NCBI GenBank assembly: GCA_022606425.2
Contig: JAHDVF020000172.1
Coordinates: 868,001 to 932,000 of the forward strand
Reading direction: 5' to 3'
Length of the DNA: 64,000 bases
Source: Lepidostoma basale
Lineage: Eukaryota > Arthropoda > Insecta > Trichoptera > Lepidostomatidae
Both the position numbers and the translations under genes were made by a program. Under the pieces are notes generated by a model, which worked only from the letters and a program-made list of their open reading frames with translations, was not told the origin of the DNA and searched no databases. Below, in pieces: positions 1-9,466 of the stretch (position 1 is its first letter; each line of letters opens with the position of its first letter).

Positions 1-235
1 TGTTCCTTTTAATTACTGATTTTATTATTATTGTCATTATTTAATTTAATTTTATTTTACCTTTAATATTTTCTCCTATAAATAGTAACTACACGTTCTT
101 TCAATTAAAATAATTAGGTACCTACTCCAGCAACAACTTCAAAATTGTATCAAAGAAATTTTTCAAATTGACATAGGAACAAATACGCATAAAGGTTCGA
201 AAAATCATGAAAATTTGACATTTACTATATTTTTG

Positions 236-285
236 TAACACCTGATGATGTCAACATAGGCTGACGAAACAAGTATCACGGTGTT
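236..285 (+). ncRNA. Hammerhead-like core, fold-back family I
   Basis: The strand reads CTGATGA (242-248), one extra T, GTCA (250-253), an 8-nt loop, TGAC (262-265), GAAAC (266-270), AA, GTA (273-275). This is the hammerhead order of box CUGANGA, stem II, GAAA, short stem III and a GUH cleavage site. All core residues are present. The unpaired T at the base of stem II departs from the canonical form, and stem I pairing is poor next to the core. Related copies lie at 18868, 49880 and 56440-56600. Ribozyme identity is inferred from the core; activity is unknown. Confidence 0.5.
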
Positions 286-339
286 TCGGCCAAAACAATG
301 GACTATTTAATTAAACATATCTTTCATATTTTTTTTTTG

Positions 340-425
340 TTAAACAAGGCGTTAACACTGAACTTTCATAATGACAAATATTTTTATGAATTAAAACACC
401 GTTTTTTTCACTTTCGTTTTAATTC
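340..425. repeat. Terminal fragment of fold-back family J
   Basis: The phrase of a TTAACACTG box followed by ATGAATTAAAACACC and TTTTTTCACTTT recurs at 62345-62395 and, in reverse, at 39860-39900. Here only one end remains, without the hammerhead-like centre. The stretch before it (1-230) shows nothing recognisable. Confidence 0.45.
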
Positions 426-675
426 ATTGTAAAAAGATTTGTCGTGTATTTGTATATATTAAAACACATATTCATAAAACATATTTTAATATTGCGCATA
501 CCGTTTTTGTCTGCAACGATTTTTCTATTATTATTGAGATTTAATCCATGAGATTGGTTTATAGCAAAGTCTAATATATTTGGTGGCTGACACATGGTCA
601 TAAAATGTGACAGTTTCCCTTGCTTTCCTCATTTTTGTAAACAACAGGTTATTTTAACCCAATTGAAATTGGGCC

Positions 676-905
676 GGCCATATTGCGAGGACAGCGGATG
701 ATCGGTGGACCAGACGCACCTTGGAGTTGCGACCAAGAACCGGCCACAGAAATCATGGCAGACTACAAGCAAGATGGACTGATGACATCAAAAGAGTGGC
801 ACGAGGACAATGGCACAGAGGGGCAAAGGATAGAGAGTTATGATCGGGAAGGGAGCTTATGTCCAAAACTGGACAACTTAATACTGATGATGAAGATGAT
901 CAATT
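676..905 (+). pseudogene. LINE-delta ORF2 C-terminal remnant
   Basis: The frame beginning at 676 reads GHIARTADDRWTRRTLE, then RWTDDIKRVA, a pattern typical of the tail domain of insect LINE ORF2 proteins. A stop and a one-base frameshift separate it from the usual final REAYVQNWT motif. The element ends in ATGATGA-type repeats near 900. It is 5'-truncated and dead. A minus-strand SINE follows with almost no gap. The assignment rests on the tail-domain pattern only, since no RT motif is present. Confidence 0.65.
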
Positions 906-1106
906 ACTGTATACATTTTTTTTAACTATTGGTTCTAATGACATATGACAGAAAGCTAGTCTATCGCCATTTTATTGTCACGTGAAATCTACCAAACCGA
1001 TGACAGTTTTTTTTTCACAATGACATGGCCGATAATCGAACCCGGGACCTTCGATGTGGCAATCATAGCTGTTCACTTTGTCAAGGAGGCTGTCCTAAGT
1101 TATTTA
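905..1106 (-). mobile_element. tRNA-derived SINE, degenerate copy
   Basis: On the minus strand this reads a degraded tRNA-like head with the B box form GGTTCGATTATC (1031-1042 region), then the SINE body ending in GACAATAAAATGGCGATAG and the downstream CATATGTCATTAG-like tail. It matches the better copy at 53640-53896 in order. It abuts the LINE-delta remnant directly. Confidence 0.7.
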
Positions 1107-1252
1107 TTAATAACGTACGTGATTTTTATACCTCCCAAATATATGTAGTGAAATGTAATAATAGTAACCTGTTCTAAGGAGGGATTTATACATAAAGTAC
1201 AATATACACAAATATATTATGATAATAATAATTATAATATAATGGAATAATC

Positions 1253-1306
1253 AGTGTTCATTTTTGATAAACTTATTTATTATTAAGTTTATCAAAAATG
1301 AACACT
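1253..1306. repeat. Perfect short palindrome
   Basis: Two 23-bp arms (1253-1275 and 1284-1306) are exact reverse complements around an 8-nt AT loop. No hammerhead-like core is present. It could fold into a stable hairpin in either strand. Function is unknown; it may be a simple fold-back or a deletion product of one. Confidence 0.9.
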
Positions 1307-1352
1307 TGAAAAAATAAATAAAAGTTCCTTTTTATTGAAAGGTATTTTTTTA

Positions 1353-1595
1353 TGAATTATATCACAATTTTTCCCACTTATGAGTTGATTTTTCTAGACG
1401 TGTTGTGATGTCAAACATCATATTTAATACTGAATACTACTGAAAACATGCGTTTTCTAGAAGTTTTATTTATGGAAATGACATGATTCGATAAAATTAA
1501 CTATGATAATGCCTTAACAAAGCGAAACATATTATTTCCATAAAATATAATAAAACTTTTAGAAAACAGACGTTTTCATTTGTATTAATCACTTA
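1353..1595. repeat. Family J end plus fold-back family A copy
   Basis: 1353-1395 resembles the family J end. From 1441 the family A arm is seen (TTTTCTAGAAGTTTTAT), then a centre with AAGCGAAACATATTATTTCC, then the opposite arm ending in CGTTTTCATTTGTATTAAT. The arms are inverted repeats of each other with several mismatches. The central GCGAAAC-NN-rTT skeleton is degenerate. Confidence 0.65.
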
Positions 1596-2176
1596 AAGAG
1601 CTCGTTTTTGAGCAGATATCATCAAATCTTTCTTTAACCATAAATTCACAAACCATCTACAGCACACAGGCTACAAAATCTATTTTGATTCTTGCATTAG
1701 ATTTATTATCAGTTTTTCACGCGATACTTTATTTAGTTTGACCGCACATTCTTGTTTAATACTCGATAAAATCTGGAAGCTCTCTTACCCGCCCGTTCTA
1801 TTTTAGCTGTAAGAAGCCGTCAAGTAAAATGAAAAATCGCTCGCGTTTGAAGAATGTAACGTCAATAGCCATTCGCATTAAAAAAAGAATAAATTCAGAT
1901 GGTGTAAAAAAATTATCACATGATATCAATTATCGATAATAATTTTTTTTTTGTAGAAAAATCGGCAATTAAGAGAAAATAAAAGGCATTTATGAATGTA
2001 CTTAAAAAATGTTTCACGTAGTTTTATAATTGATTGACTGTATAATTGCATAAACAGTCAATTATTGTTGTTACCTATACGTCAAAACTTTAAATTATTT
2101 GATTCTAAATAATATTATACTTAGGAAATTGAAAATAACTTTGTGTCATCCACTAATTATTAAAAAATATTTAAAA

Positions 2177-2215
2177 ACACGACATGTTTCGGAGGATACC
2201 TCCATCTTCAGGTGT
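2177..2215 (-). ncRNA. Hammerhead-like ribozyme motif, left arm
   Basis: The minus strand gives ACAC, CTGAAGA, T, GGAGG-TAT-CCTCC, GAAAC, AT, GTC, GTGT. CUGANGA (N7 = A), GAAA and a canonical GUC site are all present. ACAC pairs with GTGT as a 4-bp stem I. One unpaired T lies between the core and stem II. It is the exact mirror of the plus-strand module at 2235-2273. Confidence 0.6.
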
Positions 2216-2234
2216 AAAAATATATTATATGTTT

Positions 2235-2273
2235 ACACCTGAAGATGGAGGTATCCTCCGAAACATGTCGTGT
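2235..2273 (+). ncRNA. Hammerhead-like ribozyme motif, right arm
   Basis: Stem I strand ACAC (2235-2238), CTGAAGA (2239-2245), an extra T, stem II GGAGG/CCTCC (2247-2251 and 2255-2259), GAAAC (2260-2264), a 2-nt loop, GTC (2267-2269) and GTGT (2270-2273). The order and the short stem III fit type I hammerheads known from Penelope-like elements. Cleavage would fall after 2269 if the motif is active. A decayed relative lies at 31278-31316. Confidence 0.6.
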
Positions 2274-2394
2274 TTTTTAATATTTTTTTAATAATTAGTG
2301 GATTAAACAGAGTTATTTTCAATTAAGTATATTATTATAGAATTTCAGTGTTAATGCCTCAGCGTTCAATAAGTTAAATAATATTGTTATTAAA

Positions 2395-2530
2395 TATTGA
2401 GAAAATTGTGAAAAGCGAAAATTTCCTAGAAGTATTTTAAAATTTAAGTTTCTACTAATAGAAAACAAAATTTTCTTAGTGTGATGTTTTACATCATTGT
2501 GGAAACAGTAAATAATTTTTTATTTCATTA
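2395..2530. repeat. Decayed fold-back family A
   Basis: Fragments AAATTTCCTAGAAG, TAGAAAACAAAATTTTC and TGTTTTACATCATTGTGGAAACA match family A arms and end but with many changes. The centre is missing. Confidence 0.4.
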
Positions 2531-2586
2531 GTATTTTTTTCCACTCCGTATTAATTGTTGCTCAATTATAATTTATATTAATTCCA

Positions 2587-2802
2587 GTTCATAGAGCAAT
2601 CAAGACCCTGTACGCGTTAAGACCGACCGGAGTAAGACCTCTAGGAAGACCTAGACAGCGCTTTATGGATAATGTTCTTGCTGATCTGGCTACGTTGGAT
2701 GAAACGGATTGCTGGTAGCAAAAGGTGCAGGATCGAGAAGCTTGGAATAAAATCACCAAGGAGGCTAAAACTCTTCAAGAGTTGTATGGCCACAGGAAGT
2801 AG
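2587..2802 (+). pseudogene. LINE ORF2 C-terminal tail with internal stop
   Basis: The frame reads VHRAIKTLYALRPTGVRPLG, then GRPRQRFMDNVLADL, a stop at 2716-2718, then QDREAWNKITKEAKTLQELY and a terminal stop at 2800-2802. The GRPRxRW/F and DRExWN motifs are typical of the last domain of insect LINE ORF2 proteins. The family differs from the others in the window. It is a 5'-truncated pseudogene with 71 readable codons around one stop. Confidence 0.7.
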
Positions 2803-3400
2803 GTAAGTTTTATTAATTGTACTTAAATTTTTAGCATAAATAATGTAGTTAGTTACGCAACGATATATTTTGCGACTTTATTCGACTTCGCATAGTTTTA
2901 TATGATCAAACAAGTATGAAACGAGTGGAAAATAGCGAAATTTTAATATTTTTCTTACTCAATGAATCGTTTACGGAAGCCACACAAAATGAAAGAAAGA
3001 ATATATAATAAATTGTTATTAATTGGAAAACATTCGAGTGTTGACGGTTCAGCTGTGATGATAAGTTGTCGATCTTACCAGTTAAAACTCGAGTAGACCG
3101 TCAAAAAATTCCACCGGCTCTCAAAATTATACGCGTATCATATATATTGAAACCGTTTTCTATTTCAATAAAAAAAAACAACGATAATTTAATTGTGTTT
3201 AAATAATTTAAGTTGTTTTTATCATGTTTATTATAACTAAATAACATCAATTAATTGGGTTCTTTCACAAAGTAAAATAATACAAATTTAATGCTTATAA
3301 ATCTTAAACTCCCATTTAAGGCATTAGGCACCAAATGTACGTCAAAAATATGAAAATCATTATATATTCGAAATAATAGCATTAATCTTTTTAATCAATA
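2803..3400. other. AT-rich spacer
   Basis: No coding signature or clear repeat was recognised. AATAAA with an A-run lies near 3165-3177, which could be the 3' end of an old retroelement. Confidence 0.4.
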
Positions 3401-3404
3401 TGAT

Positions 3405-3513
3405 AAAAACGTCAGTTTTCTAAAAGTCTTATTTAAAACTTCTAGAAAACTGACGTTTTCATTCGTATTAATTATTTAATATGGAGTTTTACATCATAGT
3501 TCAAGAAACAATA
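3405..3513. repeat. Fold-back family A, centre deleted
   Basis: AAAACGTCAGTTTTCTAAAAG and its reverse complement ACTTCTAGAAAACTGACGTTTT lie almost back to back, followed by the full end TATTAATTATTTAATATGG and the CAAGAAACAATA terminus. The hammerhead-like middle has been lost, leaving a short hairpin. Confidence 0.75.
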
Positions 3514-4194
3514 ATTTTAAAAATATTTTTTTTTCTCCAGATAGTGACCAAAAATGAAGATTTCTTAATCCCAGAAATGTCGTTCAAATGAAAGACATGA
3601 CACAATTTAATATTATATTTTGGTATTTTAGAGGAATTAAATTAAAGAGTTTCAGGCTAATGCAATATTTTTCTTTTGCAAGTATTAACACCGATGTATG
3701 CCCAATGATATCATCCATTATTTGTCTCCACCTGAGACTTAACTTGATAAAACTACGAACTATAAAGTTGACGGTATATTTGCATTTTCTTGTTTACTTA
3801 ATTTTAACATCATGAAGATAAGCAAAATTTGCTTTATCTTTTTTTGATCCAATATATGCTTTTGTACGAAGTAATCGTTGTATTCGTTCTATGTGGATTT
3901 AATTTGATCATCGACGTTTCCATTAAAATAGAACAAATATATAATATAGATAAATTTTTCTTCGCTTCTGATAATTTTATGCGTTTTTTATACTATTTCT
4001 AATATTGCACATGTAATATTTATTTATTTATTTTATTTTTATAAATTGGCTTTTTGATATACGAGTATATAAAATTAATGTTCCACATATAAATAACTCA
4101 CTGTTTCTATTACACTTTGGCGTACAGTAATAATAAATGCGTTAACTGTATTAAAGCTCAATTTTGGGCTCATTAAATAAAAAAAGAAACATTT

Positions 4195-4475
4195 CAATAT
4201 TAGATTTTTTATTATTTCTTTAACAATGATTCAAACTTCTTATAAAAACATATGTTTTCTAGAAGATTTATTTTATTTTTATGAATGACATGTTTCGTCG
4301 TGCTAAGGCATTCTTAAATGTCAATAGTGCCTTAGATATAAGCCTTAATAATGCATTATCAAACGTTTGATAATGCCTTAGTTAAGCGAAACATGTCATT
4401 TCCATAAAATAAAATAAAACTTCTAGAAATCAGACGTTTTCGTCGGTAATAAATTCTTAATTATTTAATTTATAT
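4195..4475. repeat. Fold-back family A, near full length
   Basis: Both arms (TTTTCTAGAAGATTTTATTT and its inverse near 4405-4435) and both central modules are present: minus strand near 4280-4330 and plus strand near 4363-4410, reading TTGATAATGCCTTAG, AAGCGAAACATGTCATTTCC. The core is UUGAUAA rather than CUGAUGA, so hammerhead positions C3 and G8 are changed. GAAAC-AT-GTC is intact. It looks like a ribozyme-derived fossil. Confidence 0.75.
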
Positions 4476-4894
4476 AAAAGTCCATATTGTATTCCATATT
4501 ACGCGATTAAAGAAATGCCTTACAAATTAAACTAAAAATTTTCAATTCAGGTGAATTATTTCAATTTTACCAACGCATTTCGTGCGGCACCAAGTTTTAC
4601 AAGTTCTGTGAACATACGACACTTCCTGGAATCGCCAGCGGCGCGATGTGCCCCCTTTTATATTGGCACCCCCATTGTGGTCCATTATCCTCTAGTTACT
4701 TAGAGTTTCACTAAGTCATCCTCCAACTAGCTCTCAGTGACGGCAAATGAGAATTTAATTCCAATAGGATTCGAGACAAAATCACTACCAGTGCAGTCGA
4801 CGTATGAGATTGAAAACAAATATATTTTTTTAGATTCAGATTACGTAAAGTATATTTTTAGTTTCATGTAAAATGTTGAAATACACAAAATTAA

Positions 4895-4990
4895 ATATTA
4901 TCTGATTTTACTGAAATCTCTCGATTAAAATTTTTTTAAAACTATGTACCTACTACTTCCACTGTTGTCTTTATTTCGATGGACAGCTTA
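4895..4990 (-). repeat. Outer end of fold-back family E
   Basis: TTACTGAAATCTCTCGATT, TACTTCCACTGTTGTCTTTA and TTTCGAT match the outer parts of family E copies at 42495-42690, 48880-48960 and 57060-57200. The centre is absent. Confidence 0.55.
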
Positions 4991-5034
4991 CAGGATTTCA
5001 GATTATAATCGTAATGGTCATTAAAATGTTTTGG

Positions 5035-5255
5035 ATATATGGAACGTATAGATGAGGGAATACTGGTTAAAAAAGGTAAAATACTAAATAAATCAAATTC
5101 TAAAAGGCGACCATGTTCGAAGTCGGAACAACCAAAAAGCGCGCGTGTCACGACGTATGTATTTAGAATAGGCGCGAGAGTTATGTTAGAATATAGAAAT
5201 GTGGTGGTCCATCCTCTCTGCCTACCCTATCGGGTAAACGCGCGATGGTTGGTTA
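5035..5255 (+). pseudogene. LINE-alpha 3' end
   Basis: The plus strand reads MERIDEGILVKK, a decayed linker, SRRPCSKSEQPKSARV in place of the usual RSRNNRRACMTR, and ends with CATCCTCTCTGCCTACC and a short GGTTGG tail. The reading frame is broken after about 75 codons. It matches the intact pattern at 10270-10546. Confidence 0.7.
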
Positions 5256-5694
5256 TCAAATATGTGCTCTATAGTTCATTTCCTCGCTGATGAAGGTCGT
5301 AATACATGGAACTTTCTGGGGCTAAGTTAAAACGATTCCAACCCTCTTCTTCGCAGATCGTACTAGTAAAGGTTCGCAAGTAAATGTTCCCCCCTCCCCT
5401 CCACCCAGTCATCTCATTAAGTTATTCACACCAGCGAAAAGGTGATCTACCTTTACCTTCTTCTTTTGCCATGAACACTTACTGTGACAATACTTTTTTC
5501 CAGGTTACATAATGGTAATTACAGATTCTCAAGGAAGCATTTTTTTTGCTTTAATTTAAAAAGGAACAGTCCTTCAATACCCTTTTAATTTATTTGTAGT
5601 ACAATTATAATAATTAAAAAATAATATGTAAAATAATTGGTTACTGGAATTATTTTTAATCCTCATAAATTTATTTGAGCTTAAATATATGTTT

Positions 5695-6250
5695 ATATAA
5701 ACCACTTTATTTGTTATAAACACCAACGGGTTTCGCTCGATTCGTTCAAATATACTGTCTTCTTCTTTCTGTATCCTGTCAGGTCTCTCTTACGTTGACT
5801 ATCACCCTTGTCATAGTGATGACCTGGGGGAAAATATACAGAGTGGTATCCTCTTGCTTTCTCTGGAGGAATTTCCAGGTGAGGAGGTGTATCCAGTTTT
5901 ATGGCGCTGGAAGCTCGCCATTCGTCCTCTCTCTATGAGTTATGGCACTAAGTAATATGTGCCTTTAAAATACCTCTCATGGACGCTAGAGAGTTGGACT
6001 TGATAGTAGTGTTGCTGTTGTAAATGCAACATGGCGTCTTACGACAATTTGTAGAGGCATACTTTCCAGCAAAGCATACCCCATCGTAGCCCTACTACCC
6101 TTTTGAACCCCAAAAAACATACTATAGGTATACTATAATATATAGAATATAATATTCTGATAACCTGACGAATCTCCGGCGGGGATGAAACCGGTTGGTG
6201 TTTATACGAATAAAGTGATTCATGTACAAATTTTACAGGTGTATTATTAT
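5695..6250. repeat. Fold-back family F split by unrelated sequence
   Basis: The left half (5695-5760, minus strand) reads GAACGAATCGAGCGAAACCC and GTTGGTGTTTATAACAAATAAAGTGG. The right half (6160-6250, plus strand) reads the same arm, GTTGGTGTTTATACGAATAAAGTG. The roughly 400 bp between them (5761-6160), including the phrases GTCAGGTCTCTCTTACGTTG and GGCGCTGGAAGCTCGCC, is not recognised. It may be original internal sequence or an insertion. Confidence 0.6.
6165..6200 (+). ncRNA. Hammerhead-like motif with gap-free stem II
   Basis: CTGACGA (6165-6171) is followed directly by AUCUCC (6172-6177), loop GGC, GGGGAU (6181-6186), then GAAAC (6187-6191), CG and GUU (6194-6196). Stem II is six pairs with one G-U and no inserted base, so this copy has the most canonical core-stem II geometry in the window. 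Stem I next to the site is weak, with one clear C-G pair. Confidence 0.6.
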
Positions 6251-6844
6251 TATGTTCAATAATGTCTAACCTCAAATTTTACTGCTTCATACGAAAGTAT
6301 CAAATACATTTGTTTCTTTAGCGTTATATTGAGGTTTGATAAATTCATTTTGATATCAAAAAGGCATTAAGGTCTAAGCGTATGTATGTAAATATGATGT
6401 ATTATCACACCAAAAGTAATTTGGATATCTAAAATGTCTTGAAACACGCAACCCTAGTACTAAAATAGAAACCCGAAGAATCTCAGATTATTATCACTAT
6501 TGTGTTTGGATACAGGTTGCTTAGAAACAATGTTTTAATAGTAGATATTTATCTAATTAAATAAACCAAGCGTTTGATGTCTAATTTACGAAAGTAATAA
6601 ACACATTACTATATTTTGATGATTTAAAAACTCCAGAAAAAAATTAAATGAAGCTATTATTTTGTTTACGAGCAATAAGTTCAAAATTTCTTCTATGTTT
6701 GCCATAACTTTGTGCTTCAGATGTTTAATGTTTCTTTGAATTATTGATGTTGTTGATTGAAATTTTTTGGTAGAAGTTCATTGTAAATAATGAAAATAAA
6801 AATAAAAATATTAAGAATTTTTCTATGTTTATTTTTAGTGTAAA

Positions 6845-6910
6845 ATCTACTTATTAATTTTCGTCTTCGACCGATTTCGGCAGCTCGCTGCCATCTTCTG
6901 GTACCTACAT
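6845..6910 (-). repeat. Fold-back family D module
   Basis: The minus strand reads CCAGAAGA, T, GGCAG-CGAG-CTGCC, GAAAT, CG, GTC, GAAGACG. The hairpin and GUC site are kept, but the box is CAGAAGA, a change of hammerhead U4. GACC/GGTC could close the structure instead of a normal stem I. Flanks (TTTTTGGTAGAAGTTCATTG at 6764) are the shared D-type end. Confidence 0.55.
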
Positions 6911-7014
6911 CAAACTTTGTTGTCATTCAGTTTGATGTAGAGTTTTTTTCAAATCTGCTTCACTTGCGATCTTAAAATTTTCTTATGTTTCTTTTTTTAA
7001 ACTAATTGTACGCT

Positions 7015-7245
7015 TAGGTATTAACACTGTGGAATTCCATAGTATTATACTTAGGAAATTGAAAAACTTTGTTTGATCCACTATTTAATAAAAAAAAATT
7101 AAATATAATTTCTTATTACAATTTTTTGTATACACTCACATTTATTTAAAAAAAAAATTAAATATCAAACATGTTTCGGACTAACCAACCCTTCATCAGT
7201 GATATTATATACATATTTCAAATATAATAAAATTGTTTACAAATG
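7015..7245 (-). repeat. Fold-back family B/C mosaic
   Basis: 7015-7100 is the family C outer end (TAACACTGTGGAATTCCATA, then ACTTAGGAAATTGAAAA and TTTGATCCACTA). 7140-7245 is a family B arm containing the ribozyme-like module and the ATAATAAAATTGTTTACAAATG phrase repeated at 43350-43440. The mixture suggests modular exchange between fold-back families. Confidence 0.6.
7162..7205 (-). ncRNA. Best hammerhead-like ribozyme candidate
   Basis: The minus strand gives stem I AUAUCA (7205-7200), CUGAUGA (7199-7193), one A, stem II GGGUU-GGUU-AGUCC (7191-7178, two wobbles), GAAAC (7177-7173), AU, GUU (7170-7168) and stem I return UGAUAU (7167-7162). Every invariant core residue is present and stem I is six perfect pairs. 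The only departure is the unpaired A before stem II. Predicted cleavage lies between 7168 and 7167 on the minus strand. Confidence 0.65.
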
Positions 7246-7684
7246 TTTTTGTTGGAGTTACACTTTTCGTGACGTTCAGGTTTATTTGCCCTGCCGCGCC
7301 TATAGAAGTTTCACTTCAAAAATCCTAATTTCTCTTAATTTACAACCATCCTACAAAATCCACAATCCTTACATCTCCTTTCCTATCGGAAGGAAATTAA
7401 GCAAGATTAATGACTTCGAATTCTAGGGCATTACTACAATTTACGGCAGTGAGTAGTCAAACACTATTGAGTTGCGTGCCCCAAATATTTATCGCCCAAC
7501 TCTTGCGAGCAGAATCAAATCACAATAAAATCGGTATAAACTGAATTTCTTTAGCAGCACGGTATTTCAGAATATTTCATACTTGCGTAGAATGGATAAT
7601 TCAAATGAAAAACATATATGACGGATCCGAATTCACATTTTTGGATTGAAGAGTTATTTATTTTATTAAATAATACGCACGAAA

Positions 7685-7800
7685 AAGTCTGTTTTCTAGA
7701 AGTTTTAGTATGTTTTATGAGAATGACGTACTGAGGCATTATAAAGTGAATTGATATTCTAGAAAACGGTCGTTTTCATTAGTATTAATTATTTAACAGG
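7685..7800. repeat. Fold-back family A, internally deleted
   Basis: AGTCTGTTTTCTAGAAGTTT with TTTTATGAGAATGACGTA forms the left arm, and ATTCTAGAAAACGGTCGTTT with TATTAATTATTTAA forms the right. The middle is reduced to TGAGGCATTATAAAG. Confidence 0.7.
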
Positions 7801-7802
7801 GA

Positions 7803-8038
7803 AAAAACTTTGGAAGGTCTTGACCGAGTATGGGGTGGGCACAAAACTGATACGCGTGGCCATATCCCTCTATGAGGGGAGCACCGCTTGTGCCAGGGTT
7901 AACGGGGCTGTCACATTTTGGTTTGTCATCACCAAATGTATCAAACAGGGTTGTGTGATGTCCCCGTGGTTGTTCAATCTATACTTGGACAAGTGCATGA
8001 AAGAAATTGGAGGCATAGACGCTGGTGCTAATACCATA
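7803..8038 (+). pseudogene. LINE reverse transcriptase fragment
   Basis: The frame reads KLWKVLTEYGVGTKLIRVA, then ISLYEGSTACARVNG and IKQGCVMSPWLFNLYLDKCM. The QGCxxSPxLFNLYLD string is the conserved RT motif that precedes the catalytic YADD block in LINEs. The YADD part is not present. It begins right after a family A fold-back and is truncated on both sides. Family could be LINE-alpha, unproven. Confidence 0.8.
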
Positions 8039-8039
8039 C

Positions 8040-8935
8040 TAATTTTAAAAAAACACATTGATTTTACATTATGCGTAAGCGTTAGCGAAGCGGATGCGAA
8101 ACTCTAGCGAATTCAAAACCCTTTATATCATATTATCGAGAAAAACTGTCGACACGTACGAAATTGTTATGGATGTCAGGCGAACTAAATTCGGCCGCTT
8201 GTATTCCGCGTGTTGTGTCCAATGACTCGTTTAAAAATATGACAGAGTGTCTCTATTCGCCAGAGTTTCGCTTTCGCTTTTACGTTAGTGTGCTACAGGT
8301 GTTAACTGATTACCATCATATATGCATGGTTGACTTTTATTCGTGAGTACCAGACACCAATAAAAATGAGCATTTTTCAATATATGGAGTTACAATTGAC
8401 AATAGGTTCCAAAATTTGGTATACTCGTATATGGCAAATTTTCTTAAGGTATATAATATAATATAATGGATAATTATGGATTTTTTTTTGTATATTATGT
8501 GAATAAAAGTAGCATTTGTGGAAAGTTTTAATTCATACATCTATTTGTATACTACGTATCATGCCTTGCGACAAACTATGCAATGTACGCGATTATTATG
8601 TTGATTCATGAAGAGGTCATAATAATTAACATCTATTATGCATTGAATTGACTGGACGCTGTAGCGTGTGTTTCAGTAAAAGCGTAATACTGCATAGGTT
8701 TACACCTTAAAATTAGTAGGCAAGAACTCGAGTACTTATATGACTAGTTTCGACAAGAAATATTTTTCAATAGACCTCACATTAATATTAATCGTTAAAA
8801 TGCATCGTAATTTTATGCACATATATTTCATAATATGTAAACAATTTAAGACATATGTTTTTTTTCCACAATTTCATTATTAAATATTTACATGAATTTG
8901 AGATAAAATATTTGTATCAGTATAAAAATATTAAA
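8040..8935. other. AT-rich spacer
   Basis: No gene or named repeat was recognised. 8081-8110 and 8210-8280 contain moderately GC-rich patches (TTAGCGAAGCGGATGCGAAA, TTCGCTTTCGCTTTTACG) that could be degraded element sequence. Confidence 0.35.
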
Positions 8936-8937
8936 TT

Positions 8938-9285
8938 GCAAATTCTTCTTCTTCTTCTTCCTTGCTGTAGACTTATGTGGCCTGTTCTCCAGATAGTTAC
9001 TCCTCCTGATAGGTAGATTCTCAGATGTCCTTCCATCCTCAAGATGGTATTCCACGAGGACGAGTTCCATGAGGCTGATTCTTCTTCTCTCTTCTTTCCC
9101 TTTGCCATGTCCCGACATCTGGGGTCGGCCCTCCTCGTGCGAAAACGCCAAACTTTCCTGTTTTGTCTCTTTTCTTTTCCATGTTGGCTCACCATGTTGC
9201 CATTGGGCGACCTCTTCTTCTTGGTTTTGTGGGAATACTGAGGCCTTTTCCCATGAGGCTGATTATGAAGTGCAATATAAGGGAG
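8938..9285 (-). pseudogene. LINE-beta 3' part, older host of an insertion
   Basis: On the minus strand the sequence parallels the LINE-beta copy at 59450-59815: YIALHNQPHGK-like, then SGGVTIWRTGHISL and a GAAGAAGAAGAA tail (8946-8960). The frame is broken. It continues at 9467-9540, on the far side of an inserted LINE-alpha copy. Confidence 0.75.
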
Positions 9286-9466
9286 GCATATTTTAAAGGT
9301 TGGTCATGTTAGAAGTCGGAAGAATCGACCTGCATATATGGCTCGTTGTATGAATGTGAAGGAATCTAGAGAGATGTGGATAGATAGAGTAATGTAGCGG
9401 TCCATTCTCTTTGCCTACCCCTGCGGGGAAACGACGTGGTGGTTTGTTTGTTTGTTTGTTTATACA
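9286..9466 (+). mobile_element. LINE-alpha 3' end inserted into LINE-beta
   Basis: It starts inside the tail domain (TTTAAAGGTTGGTCATG, then RSRRIDLHIWLVV-like decay) and runs through TCTTTGCCTACCCCTGCGGGG to a GTTT-repeat tail ending near 9460. AAGGGAG at 9279-9285 and 9467-9473 is a candidate target-site duplication. LINE-beta sequence is continuous across it. The copy is heavily 5'-truncated. Confidence 0.75.

Larger units (their letters stand above)
2107..2343. repeat. Fold-back family C, near-perfect palindrome
   Basis: Left and right halves are inverted repeats of about 110 bp around a short AT loop at 2216-2234. The arms include TAATTAGTGGAT and AGTTATTTTCAATT. Each arm carries one hammerhead-like module facing outward. 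The outer end (AATTGAAAATAAC, then a GGAATTCCA-like box elsewhere) recurs at 7020-7090 and 27430-27510, so the end module is shared by different elements. Confidence 0.85.

Noticed and set aside
8888..9296. Overlapping frames on both strands that look like a small protein pair
   Set aside because: All lie within the decayed LINE-beta copy, and the comparison with 59450-59815 explains the sequence.
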